Shown piece after piece: positions 26,801 to 34,940 of a DNA stretch of 64,000 bases. The notes below the pieces were generated by a model. That model saw only the letters and a program-made list of their open reading frames with translations, had not been told where the DNA came from and ran no database searches. The position numbers and the translations under genes are program-made. Position 1 is the stretch's first letter, and every line of letters starts with the position of its first letter. Source of the DNA: JBBSEX01 sp038239345 (GTDB lineage: Bacteria; Acidobacteriota; Terriglobia; Bryobacterales; Bryobacteraceae); the NCBI GenBank assembly GCA_038239345.1, contig JBBSEX010000016.1, positions 62,001-126,000 of the forward strand, in the 5' to 3' direction.

Positions 26801-27085
26801 GTCGCCGACGCGAAGTGTGATGTTCTCTCTTTTAACTGTGTTGAAACGCACTTGCCCCGCCGACAGTTCATAAGTGCCAGCCGGCAAACCTAACAGCTGA
26901 TAAACTCCCGCGGAATTCGTGATAGTGGTGCGAACGACGCTGGTTTCTATACTACGAGCGCTTAGCCTTGCACCTATGATGACGGCCCCAGACGAGTCCG
27001 TGACGGCGCCAGTTACAGTAGCCGCCGGCGTATCCGCAAGCAGAAGCGCGGAGAGAGATAGAAACAGGAGAGTAGTTTTGAGCAT
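23894..27085 (-). CDS. TonB-dependent receptor with carboxypeptidase-regulatory-like domain (Oar-type)
   Basis: This 1063-residue outer-membrane protein has a signal peptide (TTLLFLSLSALLLADTPA) and an N-terminal beta-sandwich of the CarboxypepD_reg type (ATVTGAVTDSSGAVIIGARL, about residues 22-105). A plug domain follows at about 120-240 (GRQLQNLALIVPG, FVFDGMPMN), then a long TonB-type beta-barrel ending in the terminal Phe of LVQLGAKLSF, typical for BAM recognition. No canonical TonB box was identified. Such Oar-like receptors are very numerous in Acidobacteriota; substrates are mostly unknown and may be oligosaccharides or peptides. It lies 86 bp downstream of the molybdopterin-domain gene on the same strand. 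Many opposite-strand ORFs here are shadows. Confidence 0.92.
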   Translation of the reverse strand: MLKTTLLFLSLSALLLADTPAATVTGAVTDSSGAVIIGARLSARSIETSVVRTTITNSAGVYQLLGLPAGTYELSAGQVRFNTVKRENITLRVGDDIRIDLILPPGENRETIVVTEAAPLVQTETSKAATVVNQRSIEDLPTDGRQLQNLALIVPGMDAGWNLSTAANRYGKARENTEGAFSVNGARSRSNDFVFDGMPMNVQQYSVINFEPSNEAVQEFSVISAIPPAEYGRTMGGQINIVTRAGSSKFHGSGYEFFRNDALNANDTLSNRAGLPRGVVRHNQFGGTIGGPIWKQKHFFFINSELLRNQEGSETRTVSVPTAAEAGGLIPYSDAAGNRQILDLSKQVTPLSAKLLTLYPQPNATGPAGNYTASLAIGLHDYQYHLRTDHNFTDRDVVTLRTSWNLNDQVYIVDRFGGPYIPGFSLPNPERTTNGTLGYLHTFSPAVVNESRLGVNRYGNILANGDQRNATTFGLPNGSSANGIPSISFAQGGLADLGGLPWYNRDQDELTVYASDTLSVLRGAHSLKFGAEISRHHFNTRGAENQRGTLNFDGSRNGLIPKTSDNSLANVLADLELGLPYQASITIGQFGRGYRQTSWAAFVEDSWRITRRLTLDYGLRYDYSQPYTEVNGKLSNLSPGGLIVTPKSPGWDGLYQPDGNNFGPRFGFAYDVTGGGRTVVRGGIAIVYETLLQASTVQQIENNPPFSAAAITFSPTPFSRTSGPSTTLLDLRSSAQPSNSLAAIPNDLRNPYNMQVSFDVQHSIGTSWVIEAGYRGARGIHLPFNYNINQVPLDTLSAGQRASVAGAISTGADTASILNPLRPFPAFDSVSLYANSATSTYHSLQTKLERRFQRGLNLIAAYTWSKSIDDATDFGSGDSSERVLDSRNRHLQKAVSSFDVPHRFTAAFNYQVPAPVLRSLLGGWQVNGIVTLQSGQPFTPYTSQFDPYRNESFNRLTVVGDPNRNVPAGYAYNPAAFALPALGTFGVSGRNIVRGDGYRSADLSVFRNFAVRESLKLQLRFEAMNALNQVNYQGPVTDQSTSAGSFVATAPPRLVQLGAKLSF

Positions 27086-27171
27086 GTGACCCTAGCGATT
27101 GAAAATCCGCACCGAAGACTCTTTTATTCCTACAGCTGGTTGACTTTCATTATGCGTAAATTCTGGATCAT

Positions 27172-27603
27172 TCACACCGATCTTGCCGGCCGCTTGTCTT
27201 CCGGAACAAGGATCCGCAATGGTCCTTGTCCCTCGGGAAGTGGTTTGCCTTTCCTGTTGTCGGCAATGATGGCGGTGGTGTTGGCGAGTTCCGGATTAAG
27301 TTCCCCGACCGAAAAGACGACCTGATAGCCATCTTTTCCGGTGGCCACGACATACGCCGCCAGCGCTTTGCCGCGGAGCTCCTTTCCGATGGGAACGCCA
27401 GCCTTCCTTAAAATCTCATACAGGGGAACGCGCTCATAAGTGACTTTCCCCGCGTTGCGTTCGTCAAGTGTTGCGCTGCGCCGCGTCATATGGGTAAGAT
27501 CGTCGGCCGTGATCGTTCGCGGGGTTGGGATGTCTCCGGAAACGGTGAGTTGTGCCGCGGAGCCGGAACTGAACAGAATCAAAGACAGGAGAATGTTCTT
27601 CAT
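27172..27603 (-). CDS. exported molybdopterin-binding oxidoreductase-domain protein with early stop
   Basis: This 143-residue protein has a signal peptide (ILLSLILFSSGSAA) and a compact domain of the sulfite-oxidase molybdopterin-binding type (LTVSGDIPTPRTITADDL, VPLYEILRKAGVP, AYVVATGKDGYQVVFSVGEL). The small stand-alone members of this family lack the catalytic Cys and are of unknown function. Relatives usually end with KRPARWVRxVxxI. Here the frame reads KRPARSV and stops at TGA (27172-27174). The same frame continues after the stop with MIQNLRIMKVNQL before TAG at 27130-27132, which fits the missing last strand. A CGA-to-TGA change is the simplest explanation. It may still fold. It is divergent from the aldehyde dehydrogenase gene. 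Confidence 0.75.
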   Translation of the reverse strand: MKNILLSLILFSSGSAAQLTVSGDIPTPRTITADDLTHMTRRSATLDERNAGKVTYERVPLYEILRKAGVPIGKELRGKALAAYVVATGKDGYQVVFSVGELNPELANTTAIIADNRKGKPLPEGQGPLRILVPEDKRPARSV

Positions 27604-27710
27604 GCACTACATCGTCGTGCCAACCAGACGTTGCCGTCCAGACCCAGATTTCTGCCGCACTGCGATAGAATACGAGCGCAAAGTAGCGACTTTTTGCAAG
27701 GAGAATACAT

Positions 27711-29186
27711 ATGGCGTCCGTTTTGTCCCCGATCGATAAGCACGTCGCCGTAGGGCCGACGAAACTGCTGATCAACAACAAGTGGGTTGACAGCGAATCC
27801 GGAAAGACTTTTTCCACGATTAATCCGGCCACGGGCGAAGAGATTTGCCAGGTGGCGGAAGCCGACGCGGCCGATGTCGATAAGGCGGTTCGTGCTGCCA
27901 GGCATGCGTTTGAGCGCGGTCCGTGGCGCAAGATGTCGGCGACGGATCGCGGCAAGCTGCTGCTGCGTCTGGCCGATCTTGTAGAGAAGAATGCCGATGA
28001 GTTGGCCATGCTGGAGAGCCTGGATAATGGCAAGCCGGTCAGTGTGGCCCGGGCCGCCGACGTACCGCTTACGGCCGCCTGTTACCGGTATTACGCCGGC
28101 TGGGCCGATAAAGTACAGGGGAAAACAATCCCGATCGCTGGCGATTATTTCTGCTATACGAAGCTGGAACCGGTCGGCGTAGTGGGCCAGATTATTCCCT
28201 GGAATTTTCCGTTATTGATGCAAGCCTGGAAGCTCGCTCCGGCATTGGCTACCGGAAATACAGTGGTCATGAAGCCCGCTGAGCAGACTCCATTGACCGC
28301 CCTGCGCATCGCCGAGTTGATCTTGGAAGCTGGGTTCCCGGAAGGCGTAGTGAACATGCTTCCCGGCTATGGCCCAACGGCCGGCGCGGCGCTTTCACGG
28401 CACATGGATGTGGATAAGATCGCCTTCACCGGATCGACGGAAGTGGGTCACCTGATCATGCAGGCGGCCGCCACGTCGAACCTGAAGCGCGTGACACTGG
28501 AACTGGGTGGCAAGAGCCCGAACATCGTTTTTGCCGATGCCGATATGGATGCCGCCATCGAAGGCTCGCACTTCGCGCTGTTCTTCAATCAAGGGCAATG
28601 CTGCTGCGCGGGTTCGCGCCTGTTCGTCGAGGAAAAATGTTACGACGAAGTTGTGGAGAAGAGCGCTGCGCGCGCTAAACGGCGTACCGTTGGCGATCCG
28701 TTCGACCCGAAAACGGAGCAGGGTCCACAGGTGGATCAGGATCAATTCGATAAGGTGATGGGTTTTATCGATTCGGGCAACAGCGAGGGCGCGAAGCTGG
28801 TCAGCGGTGGCGGCCGGGTTGGCGATCGCGGCTACTTCATCCAGCCCACGGTGTTTGCCGACGTGCAGGATGATATGAAGATCGCCCGCGAGGAAATCTT
28901 TGGTCCCGTGCTGAGCATCATCAAATTCAAAGATACAGACGAGCTGATACAGCGCGCTAATAACACTATGTATGGTTTGGCGGCGGCGGTGTGGACGAAG
29001 GATATCGGCAAGGCGATGGCTGTTTCAAATGGTGTTCGCGCGGGGACGGTGTGGGTGAATTGCTATGACGTCTTCGATGCGGCCGCGCCGTTTGGTGGCT
29101 TCAAGCAATCGGGAATCGGGCGTGAGCTCGGCGAATATGGATTACAGCAATACACCGAAGTGAAGACGGTCACCGTCAAGTTGTAA
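27711..29186 (+). CDS. NAD(P)-dependent aldehyde dehydrogenase (ALDH1/2-like)
   Basis: This 491-residue enzyme oxidises aldehydes to carboxylic acids in the cytoplasm. It is full length for the class. Motifs are intact: IIPWNFPLLMQAWKLAPALA for cofactor binding, FTGSTEVG for the nicotinamide fold, the general base E264 in LELGGKSP, and FNQGQCCCAGSR where C298, the middle of three cysteines, aligns with the catalytic Cys. EEIFGPVLSIIKF and PFGGFKQSGIGRELGEYG follow near the C-terminus. The start is firm: AAGGAG at 27698-27703, 7 bp before ATG. The substrate cannot be told from sequence; similarity is closest to retinal/acetaldehyde-type enzymes. It is transcribed alone and convergent with the ABC operon. 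Confidence 0.94.
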   Translation: MASVLSPIDKHVAVGPTKLLINNKWVDSESGKTFSTINPATGEEICQVAEADAADVDKAVRAARHAFERGPWRKMSATDRGKLLLRLADLVEKNADELAMLESLDNGKPVSVARAADVPLTAACYRYYAGWADKVQGKTIPIAGDYFCYTKLEPVGVVGQIIPWNFPLLMQAWKLAPALATGNTVVMKPAEQTPLTALRIAELILEAGFPEGVVNMLPGYGPTAGAALSRHMDVDKIAFTGSTEVGHLIMQAAATSNLKRVTLELGGKSPNIVFADADMDAAIEGSHFALFFNQGQCCCAGSRLFVEEKCYDEVVEKSAARAKRRTVGDPFDPKTEQGPQVDQDQFDKVMGFIDSGNSEGAKLVSGGGRVGDRGYFIQPTVFADVQDDMKIAREEIFGPVLSIIKFKDTDELIQRANNTMYGLAAAVWTKDIGKAMAVSNGVRAGTVWVNCYDVFDAAAPFGGFKQSGIGRELGEYGLQQYTEVKTVTVKL

Positions 29187-29195
29187 GCGCCTACC

Positions 29196-29225
29196 GCGGC
29201 AGGCGGTTTCACGATCGGCTGCCGC
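29196..29225. terminator. hairpin between convergent ALDH and ABC genes
   Basis: GCGGCAG at 29196-29202 pairs with CTGCCGC at 29219-29225 around a 16-nt loop, inside the 40-bp gap between two convergent stop codons. There is no T tract on either side, so it may be a weak or Rho-assisted bidirectional terminator. Confidence 0.3.
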
Positions 29226-29226
29226 C

Positions 29227-30171
29227 TCAAAATTGTCTAGTCCGATCAATCGGTATTTGCACTGCCACTTTTGTTCCCACAGCCAGCATGTCCCCGGTGT
29301 TGGCGATTTCCACGCGAAGCATTGTCCCCCGCGGCGTCGACAATAAGTAATGAAGACGAATGCCTAAATCGACAACCGATTCCACCTTGGCGTTGCCGGT
29401 TTCGCTGGGTTCCAGGGTGGCATCCTCCGGCCGGAAAACAGTTTTCCCGTCGATGCTCTGCCACCCGAAGAACAGCGCCACACGGACTGTTTTCGGTTGC
29501 GTGTAAAAATCCCGCGGCGCACTGAACTGTTCCAGCGTGCCGTCCAACAGGAGCGCGATACGATCCGCCATCGTGGCCGCTTCTTCCTGCTTATGGGTTA
29601 CGAACACGGTCGTGATTTGTAGTTTGCGCTGCAGATTGCAGACCAGCCGGCCCATCTCCGCGCGCAACGTTTCATCGAGAGCCGAAAATGGTTCGTCCAG
29701 CAGCAAGAGTTTGGGTTCGATCACCAGGGCCCTGGCTAGCGCGACGCGCTGCTCCTGGCCACCCGAGAGTTCATTGGGTCGGCGCGCTTCCAAGCCCTCT
29801 AACTGAACCATCTGGAGAGCCATCGCAACGCGCGATCGTGCCTCCGATGGCGCAACCTTGCGCATCCGTAATCCGAACTCGACGTTCTCGGCCACACTGA
29901 GGTAAGGAAATAGCAAGGGCTTTTGAAATACCATCGCCGCACCGCGAAGCTCGGCCGGAGTTTCCAAAACCGATTTCCCGTCAAAGCGAATATAGCCCGT
30001 GGCTGGTTGCAGCAGGCCCGCGATCAGCTTCAACGCCGTAGTTTTGCCCGACCCCGACGGACCCAGCAACGCGACCAGTTCTCCATCGCCAACCGACAAC
30101 GAAAAGTCGTGCAGCACAGGCCGGGACGAATAGGCCGCCGAGACGCCCACGAGTTCAAGAGCGGTACTCAC
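29227..30171 (-). CDS. ABC importer ATPase subunit (YnjD/PotA-like)
   Basis: This protein has 314 residues from a GTG at 30171 that overlaps the TGA of the binding-protein gene (GTGA), which is preferred to a longer frame starting at 30366 whose first 65 residues are not ABC-like. Walker A GPSGSGKTT lies near residue 35, then the signature LSGGQEQRVALARAL, Walker B LLLLDEPFSALDE and the switch His in VTHKQEEA. A C-terminal extension of about 90 residues (FRPEDATLEPSETGNAKVES) looks like a TOBE-type regulatory domain. It powers import through the two permeases encoded upstream in the same operon. Substrate is unknown. Confidence 0.9.
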   Translation of the reverse strand: MSTALELVGVSAAYSSRPVLHDFSLSVGDGELVALLGPSGSGKTTALKLIAGLLQPATGYIRFDGKSVLETPAELRGAAMVFQKPLLFPYLSVAENVEFGLRMRKVAPSEARSRVAMALQMVQLEGLEARRPNELSGGQEQRVALARALVIEPKLLLLDEPFSALDETLRAEMGRLVCNLQRKLQITTVFVTHKQEEAATMADRIALLLDGTLEQFSAPRDFYTQPKTVRVALFFGWQSIDGKTVFRPEDATLEPSETGNAKVESVVDLGIRLHYLLSTPRGTMLRVEIANTGDMLAVGTKVAVQIPIDRTRQF

Positions 30172-31385
30172 CGCCGCAGCACCTTCGCCCGCCAATCCTT
30201 TTCCAGGCGGATCAAGTATTCGGCATCGGGCTCGGGCATATAGTGCGCCTGTAACTCCGCAATGGATAATGCGGCCTTGTGAACCGGCAACGAATTCACC
30301 ATCGTGCGCTGCCCCGAGGTCAGGCGATCCATCGCAAGTGGAAAGGGTTGCCCGAGCTTCTGGCAAGCGTCATAGAGATGCTCAAAAGACATCATGTGAT
30401 TGATGGCAACCAGGGCGCCGGTTACGTTATTCGCATTAAACGGGATCGCCAGAAAACTATAGTTGCCGATGGTACCCTCATCCAGCACGAAGGTTCGAGT
30501 GGTGGGTGGAAACTCACCGCGTTCCACCCGCGTCGCCGCGAAATTGGGACCATAGCTCATCGCGAAATCGATTTCACTATTGGCGAAGAGTCTGTCGAGT
30601 TCGTTGAGCGTAGCCGGATACGTTTCGCCCTGACGCCAGAGATAGGGTTTGATCTCGTTTAGATAATCGATAGTCTGGGACGACGCGCTTCGATACAACG
30701 CTTCATGGAAGCCGTTCTGGAAGTTCGCCGCGCCCCCGCCGAAGTGAATCAGGATGTGGCGAATGAACGCCGAGCCCGTAAAGTCAGGCAGCGCGACATA
30801 GCTGAAACGGCCGGGATGCGCCTTGATCCACGCTCGAAGGCCTTCAATAGTTCGCGGAGGCTGGGGCACTCGGGCGATATCGTGCGCGAAGACGAATTGC
30901 GCGCGTTCCCACGGCGCCTCATATCCTTCGATAGCTGTACCGAAATCTCGCTTACCGGCATCGGGGTCGTAGAAACCGATGTTGGGTAAAGAGCCGGCGA
31001 AAGGGCCCCACAGCAGTCGGCCCTGCCTGGCGGAGCGGAAATTTTCGCCATTGATCCACACCATATCGATGGACCCGCCAGATAGCCGGCCCGCCGTCTT
31101 CTCATTGAGGACCTTGTTCACAATGGCTGCCGTATCGCCAGTGGGAATGATCCGTAACGTGATGCCGTAGCGTTGCCGCAGCAGCGGAATCACGGTGGTC
31201 TGGAAGAAGCGATTGCGGGCTTCCTCACCTGTCCACATGCCGAAGTTCACCGTGGTTCCACGCGCTGACGTAACGATTTCATCCCACTTCTCGCGTTGCA
31301 GATCGGCAGTGGTAAATTGCGGCTTCACCCGTCCACCACAGGCGCCGAGCGTTAGGAGCAGCGCTGGAATCGCCCATCGCGTCAT
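30168..31385 (-). CDS. YnjB-like ABC transporter solute-binding lipoprotein
   Basis: This 405-residue protein begins with a lipoprotein signal (PALLLTLGAC, lipobox LGAC with Cys16), so it is probably anchored in the periplasm. The body resembles the YnjB/COG4134 group: VNFGMWTGEEARNRFF, GGSIDMVWINGENFRS, YEAPWERAQFVFAHD and HPGRFSYVALPDFTGSAFI. YnjB-type systems are uncharacterised; links to thiamine or other small molecules have been proposed from context only. It overlaps the upstream permease (ATGA) and the downstream ATPase (GTGA) by 4 bp each, so the four ABC genes form a tightly coupled unit. Confidence 0.85.
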   Translation of the reverse strand: MTRWAIPALLLTLGACGGRVKPQFTTADLQREKWDEIVTSARGTTVNFGMWTGEEARNRFFQTTVIPLLRQRYGITLRIIPTGDTAAIVNKVLNEKTAGRLSGGSIDMVWINGENFRSARQGRLLWGPFAGSLPNIGFYDPDAGKRDFGTAIEGYEAPWERAQFVFAHDIARVPQPPRTIEGLRAWIKAHPGRFSYVALPDFTGSAFIRHILIHFGGGAANFQNGFHEALYRSASSQTIDYLNEIKPYLWRQGETYPATLNELDRLFANSEIDFAMSYGPNFAATRVERGEFPPTTRTFVLDEGTIGNYSFLAIPFNANNVTGALVAINHMMSFEHLYDACQKLGQPFPLAMDRLTSGQRTMVNSLPVHKAALSIAELQAHYMPEPDAEYLIRLEKDWRAKVLRR

Positions 31386-32146
31386 GGTCGCTCCTCAAGA
31401 AATTGGGCGACAGCGCTGAACAAGATCAGAGTTGGCGCCAGAAACAGAAGCGAGAGTGCGGCCGTAATCGCCTCATCCCCCGCCAACTGAAAATTGACTA
31501 GCACCACGGGCAGCGTGATGACACGGCCGCCGCCGATCAACAATGTGAGGAGGTATTGACTCCAGGAAATTAGAAACGCAAAAGCCGCGGCGACCGCTAA
31601 ACCCGGTGCGATGGCAGGGAATGTGACGTGCATCCAGACCTGCGGCGGAGAAGCGCCCAGTGTCCGCGCCTGATCTTCAAATGCAGGGTCGAAACGTGAA
31701 AAACTGCCGATCATCATCAGCGTTGCGTATGGCACCGCCACCACCAGGTGGATCAGGATGACACCAAGATTCGTATCGGCCAAGCCGTATCGGAGAAAGA
31801 GAACGTGCACTCCCATCGCCGAAGCGAGAGGCGGAGCAAGGATTGGTAGCAAGAGGAAGAACAGTAATTGTTTCTTTCCGGGAAATTCGCGAAAGGCGAT
31901 GGTTCGGCCGGCTGGAATCGCCGCCAGAAGCGCAAGAACAGTTACGGCGACGGCGATACCAAGGCTGGTGAGTGTCGCCGAGCCGATACCGGAATTTGCG
32001 GAGAACAAATAATCCCAGGCGCGCGTGCTCCACTGCCTGGGTAGGATCGCAGGCCAATACCATCCCTTGGCGAACGACCACGCAGTCAGCATCACAACCG
32101 GTACAAGGGCGAAGCTAACGGTAGTGATGACGGCGAGGCGGCGCAT
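31382..32146 (-). CDS. ABC transporter permease, YnjC-like second half
   Basis: This 254-residue inner-membrane permease has about six helices. The ATPase-contact EAA loop is visible in FEDQARTLGASPPQVWMHVT followed by FPAIAPG. The ATG at 32146 is preferred: it lies 1 bp after the stop of the preceding permease gene and gives a normal N-terminus (MRRLAVITTVSFALVPVVML), whereas the longer frame needs a TTG at 32170 and a 23-bp overlap. In E. coli YnjC both permease halves are one polypeptide; here they are separate genes. It overlaps the binding-protein gene by 4 bp. Confidence 0.88.
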   Translation of the reverse strand: MRRLAVITTVSFALVPVVMLTAWSFAKGWYWPAILPRQWSTRAWDYLFSANSGIGSATLTSLGIAVAVTVLALLAAIPAGRTIAFREFPGKKQLLFFLLLPILAPPLASAMGVHVLFLRYGLADTNLGVILIHLVVAVPYATLMMIGSFSRFDPAFEDQARTLGASPPQVWMHVTFPAIAPGLAVAAAFAFLISWSQYLLTLLIGGGRVITLPVVLVNFQLAGDEAITAALSLLFLAPTLILFSAVAQFLEERP

Positions 32147-32147
32147 G

Positions 32148-33020
32148 TTAAAAAATCGTCGGCCGCTCAATACCGATCAGACGATTCGCGATCCGTAGAT
32201 ACATCCAAACCAGCATCGCTGTAATCACGGAAAGGATCACGGCAATGGCAATCGCTTCCGGACGGTCCGCGAGATCGACGCTGAGATACCGGCGCTCGGC
32301 GACGACTCCGATCATGGCCGGATAGGTGCGGCCAAGTAAGAAGGGAACGTCGAACGCGCCAAACGTGAATGCAAACACGACCAGGGATGCGGATACAAGC
32401 GCGGGCGCGATCAACGGTATGGTTACATGCCGCAGACGCTGCCACCGTGATGCGCCAAGAATTCGCGCCGCCACTTCATATTCATCGCCGATACGGGTCA
32501 ACATCGCCAGCACCATCACCGCGATAAACGGCGACTCCTTGACGATGTAGGTGAGTATGATTCCGATGCCGAAGCGATCGTGAATGAGCGCCGGAAACTG
32601 CGCCGGCGCATGGATCAGTCCGGCGGCGAACGCTACGCGGGCGATCAGTCCGCTAGAAGAGAGGATGTCGATCAGGACCACGGCCATGGCCAGATGGGGG
32701 ATGGCGATGGGCGATTGCAGAAGTACGCGCAGGAGCTTCGATCGCCGCGCTACGTCTCGCAAAGACAATGCCAGCGCTAAGCCGACAGCGGCCGAAACAA
32801 TTGTGGAAACGGTAGCCACCGCCAGGCTGATGCCCAAGCCGTAGAGTAATTCTCGATCGCCGGCTAATGCGGCATAATGCGCCAGGGTAAAGTTTGCTTC
32901 GCCGGTTGGCGCGTAATAGCCGAGACTTTCGATGGCTGCAAGCAACAGGCCGCCCACGAATAAAAGCCCGATGATAAGCAGCGCCGGCAATAGAGAAAAA
33001 AAGATCGGCGCGCGCTTCAC
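32148..33020 (-). CDS. ABC transporter permease, YnjC-like first half
   Basis: This 290-residue inner-membrane permease has about six helices, a long periplasmic loop after the first one, and the EAA loop YEVAARILGASRWQRLRHVT followed by IPLIAPALV. It pairs with the permease encoded 1 bp downstream to form the channel of the YnjB-like importer. The start is GTG at 33020, 9 bp after the SDR gene, so the ABC operon probably continues from the SDR and amidase genes. Confidence 0.88.
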   Translation of the reverse strand: MKRAPIFFSLLPALLIIGLLFVGGLLLAAIESLGYYAPTGEANFTLAHYAALAGDRELLYGLGISLAVATVSTIVSAAVGLALALSLRDVARRSKLLRVLLQSPIAIPHLAMAVVLIDILSSSGLIARVAFAAGLIHAPAQFPALIHDRFGIGIILTYIVKESPFIAVMVLAMLTRIGDEYEVAARILGASRWQRLRHVTIPLIAPALVSASLVVFAFTFGAFDVPFLLGRTYPAMIGVVAERRYLSVDLADRPEAIAIAVILSVITAMLVWMYLRIANRLIGIERPTIF

Positions 33021-33029
33021 CGGGTGGTC

Positions 33030-33914
33030 CTACGACTTGCCCCAACTGGCGATTTCATCCAGCACGGAATGTTCTCGCGGTGTCCACCCTAATACGCGTC
33101 CCGCCTTCGTGCTTCCCACTCGTTGATCAAGGATTAAAGCGTCGGCCATCGGCCCGTATTCCTTGCGCGCTTCCTCTACCGGCCAAGGCTCGATTTTTCC
33201 CTCCACCCCCGCGGCTTTCGCCGCCGCCAGTGCGACATCGCGAGTGCGTAACGGCGAGCCCTGCGCGGCGACGAACAACTCTCCGGCGGGAGATTTTTCG
33301 AGCGCCAGAACATACATCCGCGCCAGGTCATCGACGTGCACAAAGCTCCAGTGATTCGCGCCCGTACCGACGAAGCGCACCGATCCGCGAACTCGAGCCG
33401 ATTCCATAAACCACGAAAGGAGTCCACTATGGTGGCCATACACCATTGCGGGCCGAATCACCATGCCGCGAATTTTGCGCTCGGTTGTGTCAATGACGCG
33501 GCGCTCCACGGCGGGCCGCCACTCCACCAGTTGCGCCGGATCAAGCGGACTCCACTCACTCGCCAGGCGTCCACCCGTATCGCCCATCACCCACACACCG
33601 CTGGTATAGAGGAACGGTTTGCCGCTTCCCTCTAATGCATCGAGCATCGCTTCCACGGCGTCAGTGTCACCTTTACCGGTGCTCGCCGGGGCACCCGTGG
33701 CCGCGTGGATTACGCCATCGGAGGCTTTCGCCGCAACGGCCAGACTAGTGAAATCGTTGATATCTCCAATGTGAGCGCGGTACCCTTTGGCCTCGAGCGA
33801 TTTTGCTTTTTCTTCGTTGCGAGCTAAGCCGATGACGCTGTGTCCGGATGTCGCGAGCGCCTCAGCGACGGCGCTTCCGATGTATCCGCTGGCTCCGGTG
33901 AGAAACACAGTCAT
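33030..33914 (-). CDS. NAD(P)-binding extended SDR / epimerase-like protein
   Basis: This 294-residue cytoplasmic protein has an N-terminal Rossmann fold with TGASGYIG at residues 6-13 (GxxGxxG) and VIHAATGAP near the cofactor site. The usual YxxxK catalytic pair is not evident: the expected region reads RPAMVYGHHSGL. It may therefore be an atypical SDR with a sensor or NmrA-like role. The end of the upstream amidase (TGA) directly abuts its ATG with no spacing, and the ABC permease follows 9 bp later, so it sits in the middle of one operon. Its substrate is not predictable. Confidence 0.8.
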   Translation of the reverse strand: MTVFLTGASGYIGSAVAEALATSGHSVIGLARNEEKAKSLEAKGYRAHIGDINDFTSLAVAAKASDGVIHAATGAPASTGKGDTDAVEAMLDALEGSGKPFLYTSGVWVMGDTGGRLASEWSPLDPAQLVEWRPAVERRVIDTTERKIRGMVIRPAMVYGHHSGLLSWFMESARVRGSVRFVGTGANHWSFVHVDDLARMYVLALEKSPAGELFVAAQGSPLRTRDVALAAAKAAGVEGKIEPWPVEEARKEYGPMADALILDQRVGSTKAGRVLGWTPREHSVLDEIASWGKS

Positions 33915-34919
33915 TCATTTCCCCTTGAAAATACTCTTCGGTAGCATGGCATGAACGCCTTTGTTGCCGTCCACCAGTTGGGTAATCGAGAGATCGACGG
34001 CGATACTGGTCAGCATGTAAGCGTCATCGCGAGTGAGATGCTTTTCAGTGACTAGAAAGTCGATCATTTCCCGTACCGCAAGCTTGGTGGCTTCGTTTAA
34101 GTCTTCATTGAAGCCCATCGAGATGTAATGGGTCGGCGTTTCAGCGCGCGGCCAACGGATTTGCTTTCTTTTATGCAGGATGAATTGGAATTTGCCGACA
34201 AGCGATGTTTCCATGGCGGTGATATCCACTTCTCCGTTGCCTTGCCCGGCATGTCCGTCGCCAGCCTCAAACATCGCGCCGGGTGCGTGCACCGGAAGGA
34301 ATAGCGCGGTTCCCGCGACCAGTTCGCGATTGTCCATGTTGCCCGCGTGGATCCACGGCGGAGCGCTGTTGATTCGGCCCAGTCCTTCCGGCGGTGCGAT
34401 GCCCATGCTTCCGAAAAAGGGGCGTAGCGGAATTTCAATTCCGGGCCCGAAGTTCGCGATCATCCGCGTTCGATCGAGCGGTATGATCTTCATCCGCGCG
34501 TAGGGGAAATCATCGGGCAGGAAGCCGGCCCCCGGACGAAACGTATTGTATGCGTAGGGGACGGGAAGCGTGATGGCCAGTATGCGGACTTCCAGGATAT
34601 CGCCGGGATTCGCGTCTTCCACGAAAACCGGTCCGGTCAGTAGATGACCACCGGGGCCCTTGTCAGTAACTTCCTTGTAGATCGCCTTCAGTTCCGGCTC
34701 AAGCTGATCAGCCGGCACGCCCGCCGCTTCCAGCCGCACAGGATTGCCCGATACGGTTTGGATCTCCACGATGTCGCCGGACTTGATCCGCAGCGCCGGT
34801 TCTTTCGTGGCCGTATAGTAGCCCCAGCAAATATTTTTGGGAGTAGCTTTGAGCAAATAGTCCGCCGCGATGGCATGGGAAAGGAACCCGCAGAGCAGAG
34901 CACACACGCAGCGCATCAT
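33915..34919 (-). CDS. exported acetamidase/formamidase family protein
   Basis: This 334-residue member of the FmdA/AmdA family hydrolyses short amides to acid and ammonia in characterised relatives. A signal peptide is visible (VCALLCGFLSHAIAADYLL), so the enzyme is probably periplasmic, unlike the cytoplasmic FmdA. Family motifs include GHLLTGPVFVEDANPGDILE, FGSMGIAPPEGLGRINSAPP, GDGHAGQGNGEVDITAMETS and the C-terminal DDAYMLTSIAVDLSITQLVD. It is the first of a run of co-directional, nearly touching genes ending in an ABC importer, which may bring in the product or a related nitrogen compound. That link is inferred from gene order only. Confidence 0.9.
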   Translation of the reverse strand: MMRCVCALLCGFLSHAIAADYLLKATPKNICWGYYTATKEPALRIKSGDIVEIQTVSGNPVRLEAAGVPADQLEPELKAIYKEVTDKGPGGHLLTGPVFVEDANPGDILEVRILAITLPVPYAYNTFRPGAGFLPDDFPYARMKIIPLDRTRMIANFGPGIEIPLRPFFGSMGIAPPEGLGRINSAPPWIHAGNMDNRELVAGTALFLPVHAPGAMFEAGDGHAGQGNGEVDITAMETSLVGKFQFILHKRKQIRWPRAETPTHYISMGFNEDLNEATKLAVREMIDFLVTEKHLTRDDAYMLTSIAVDLSITQLVDGNKGVHAMLPKSIFKGK

Positions 34920-34940
34920 TGCAGTCCAGTTTACCCCGGC

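Noticed and set aside
27172..27174. Selenocysteine at the in-frame TGA
   Set aside because: The expected residue here is Arg, no SECIS-like hairpin was recognised after the TGA, and the family has no selenoprotein members that I know of.
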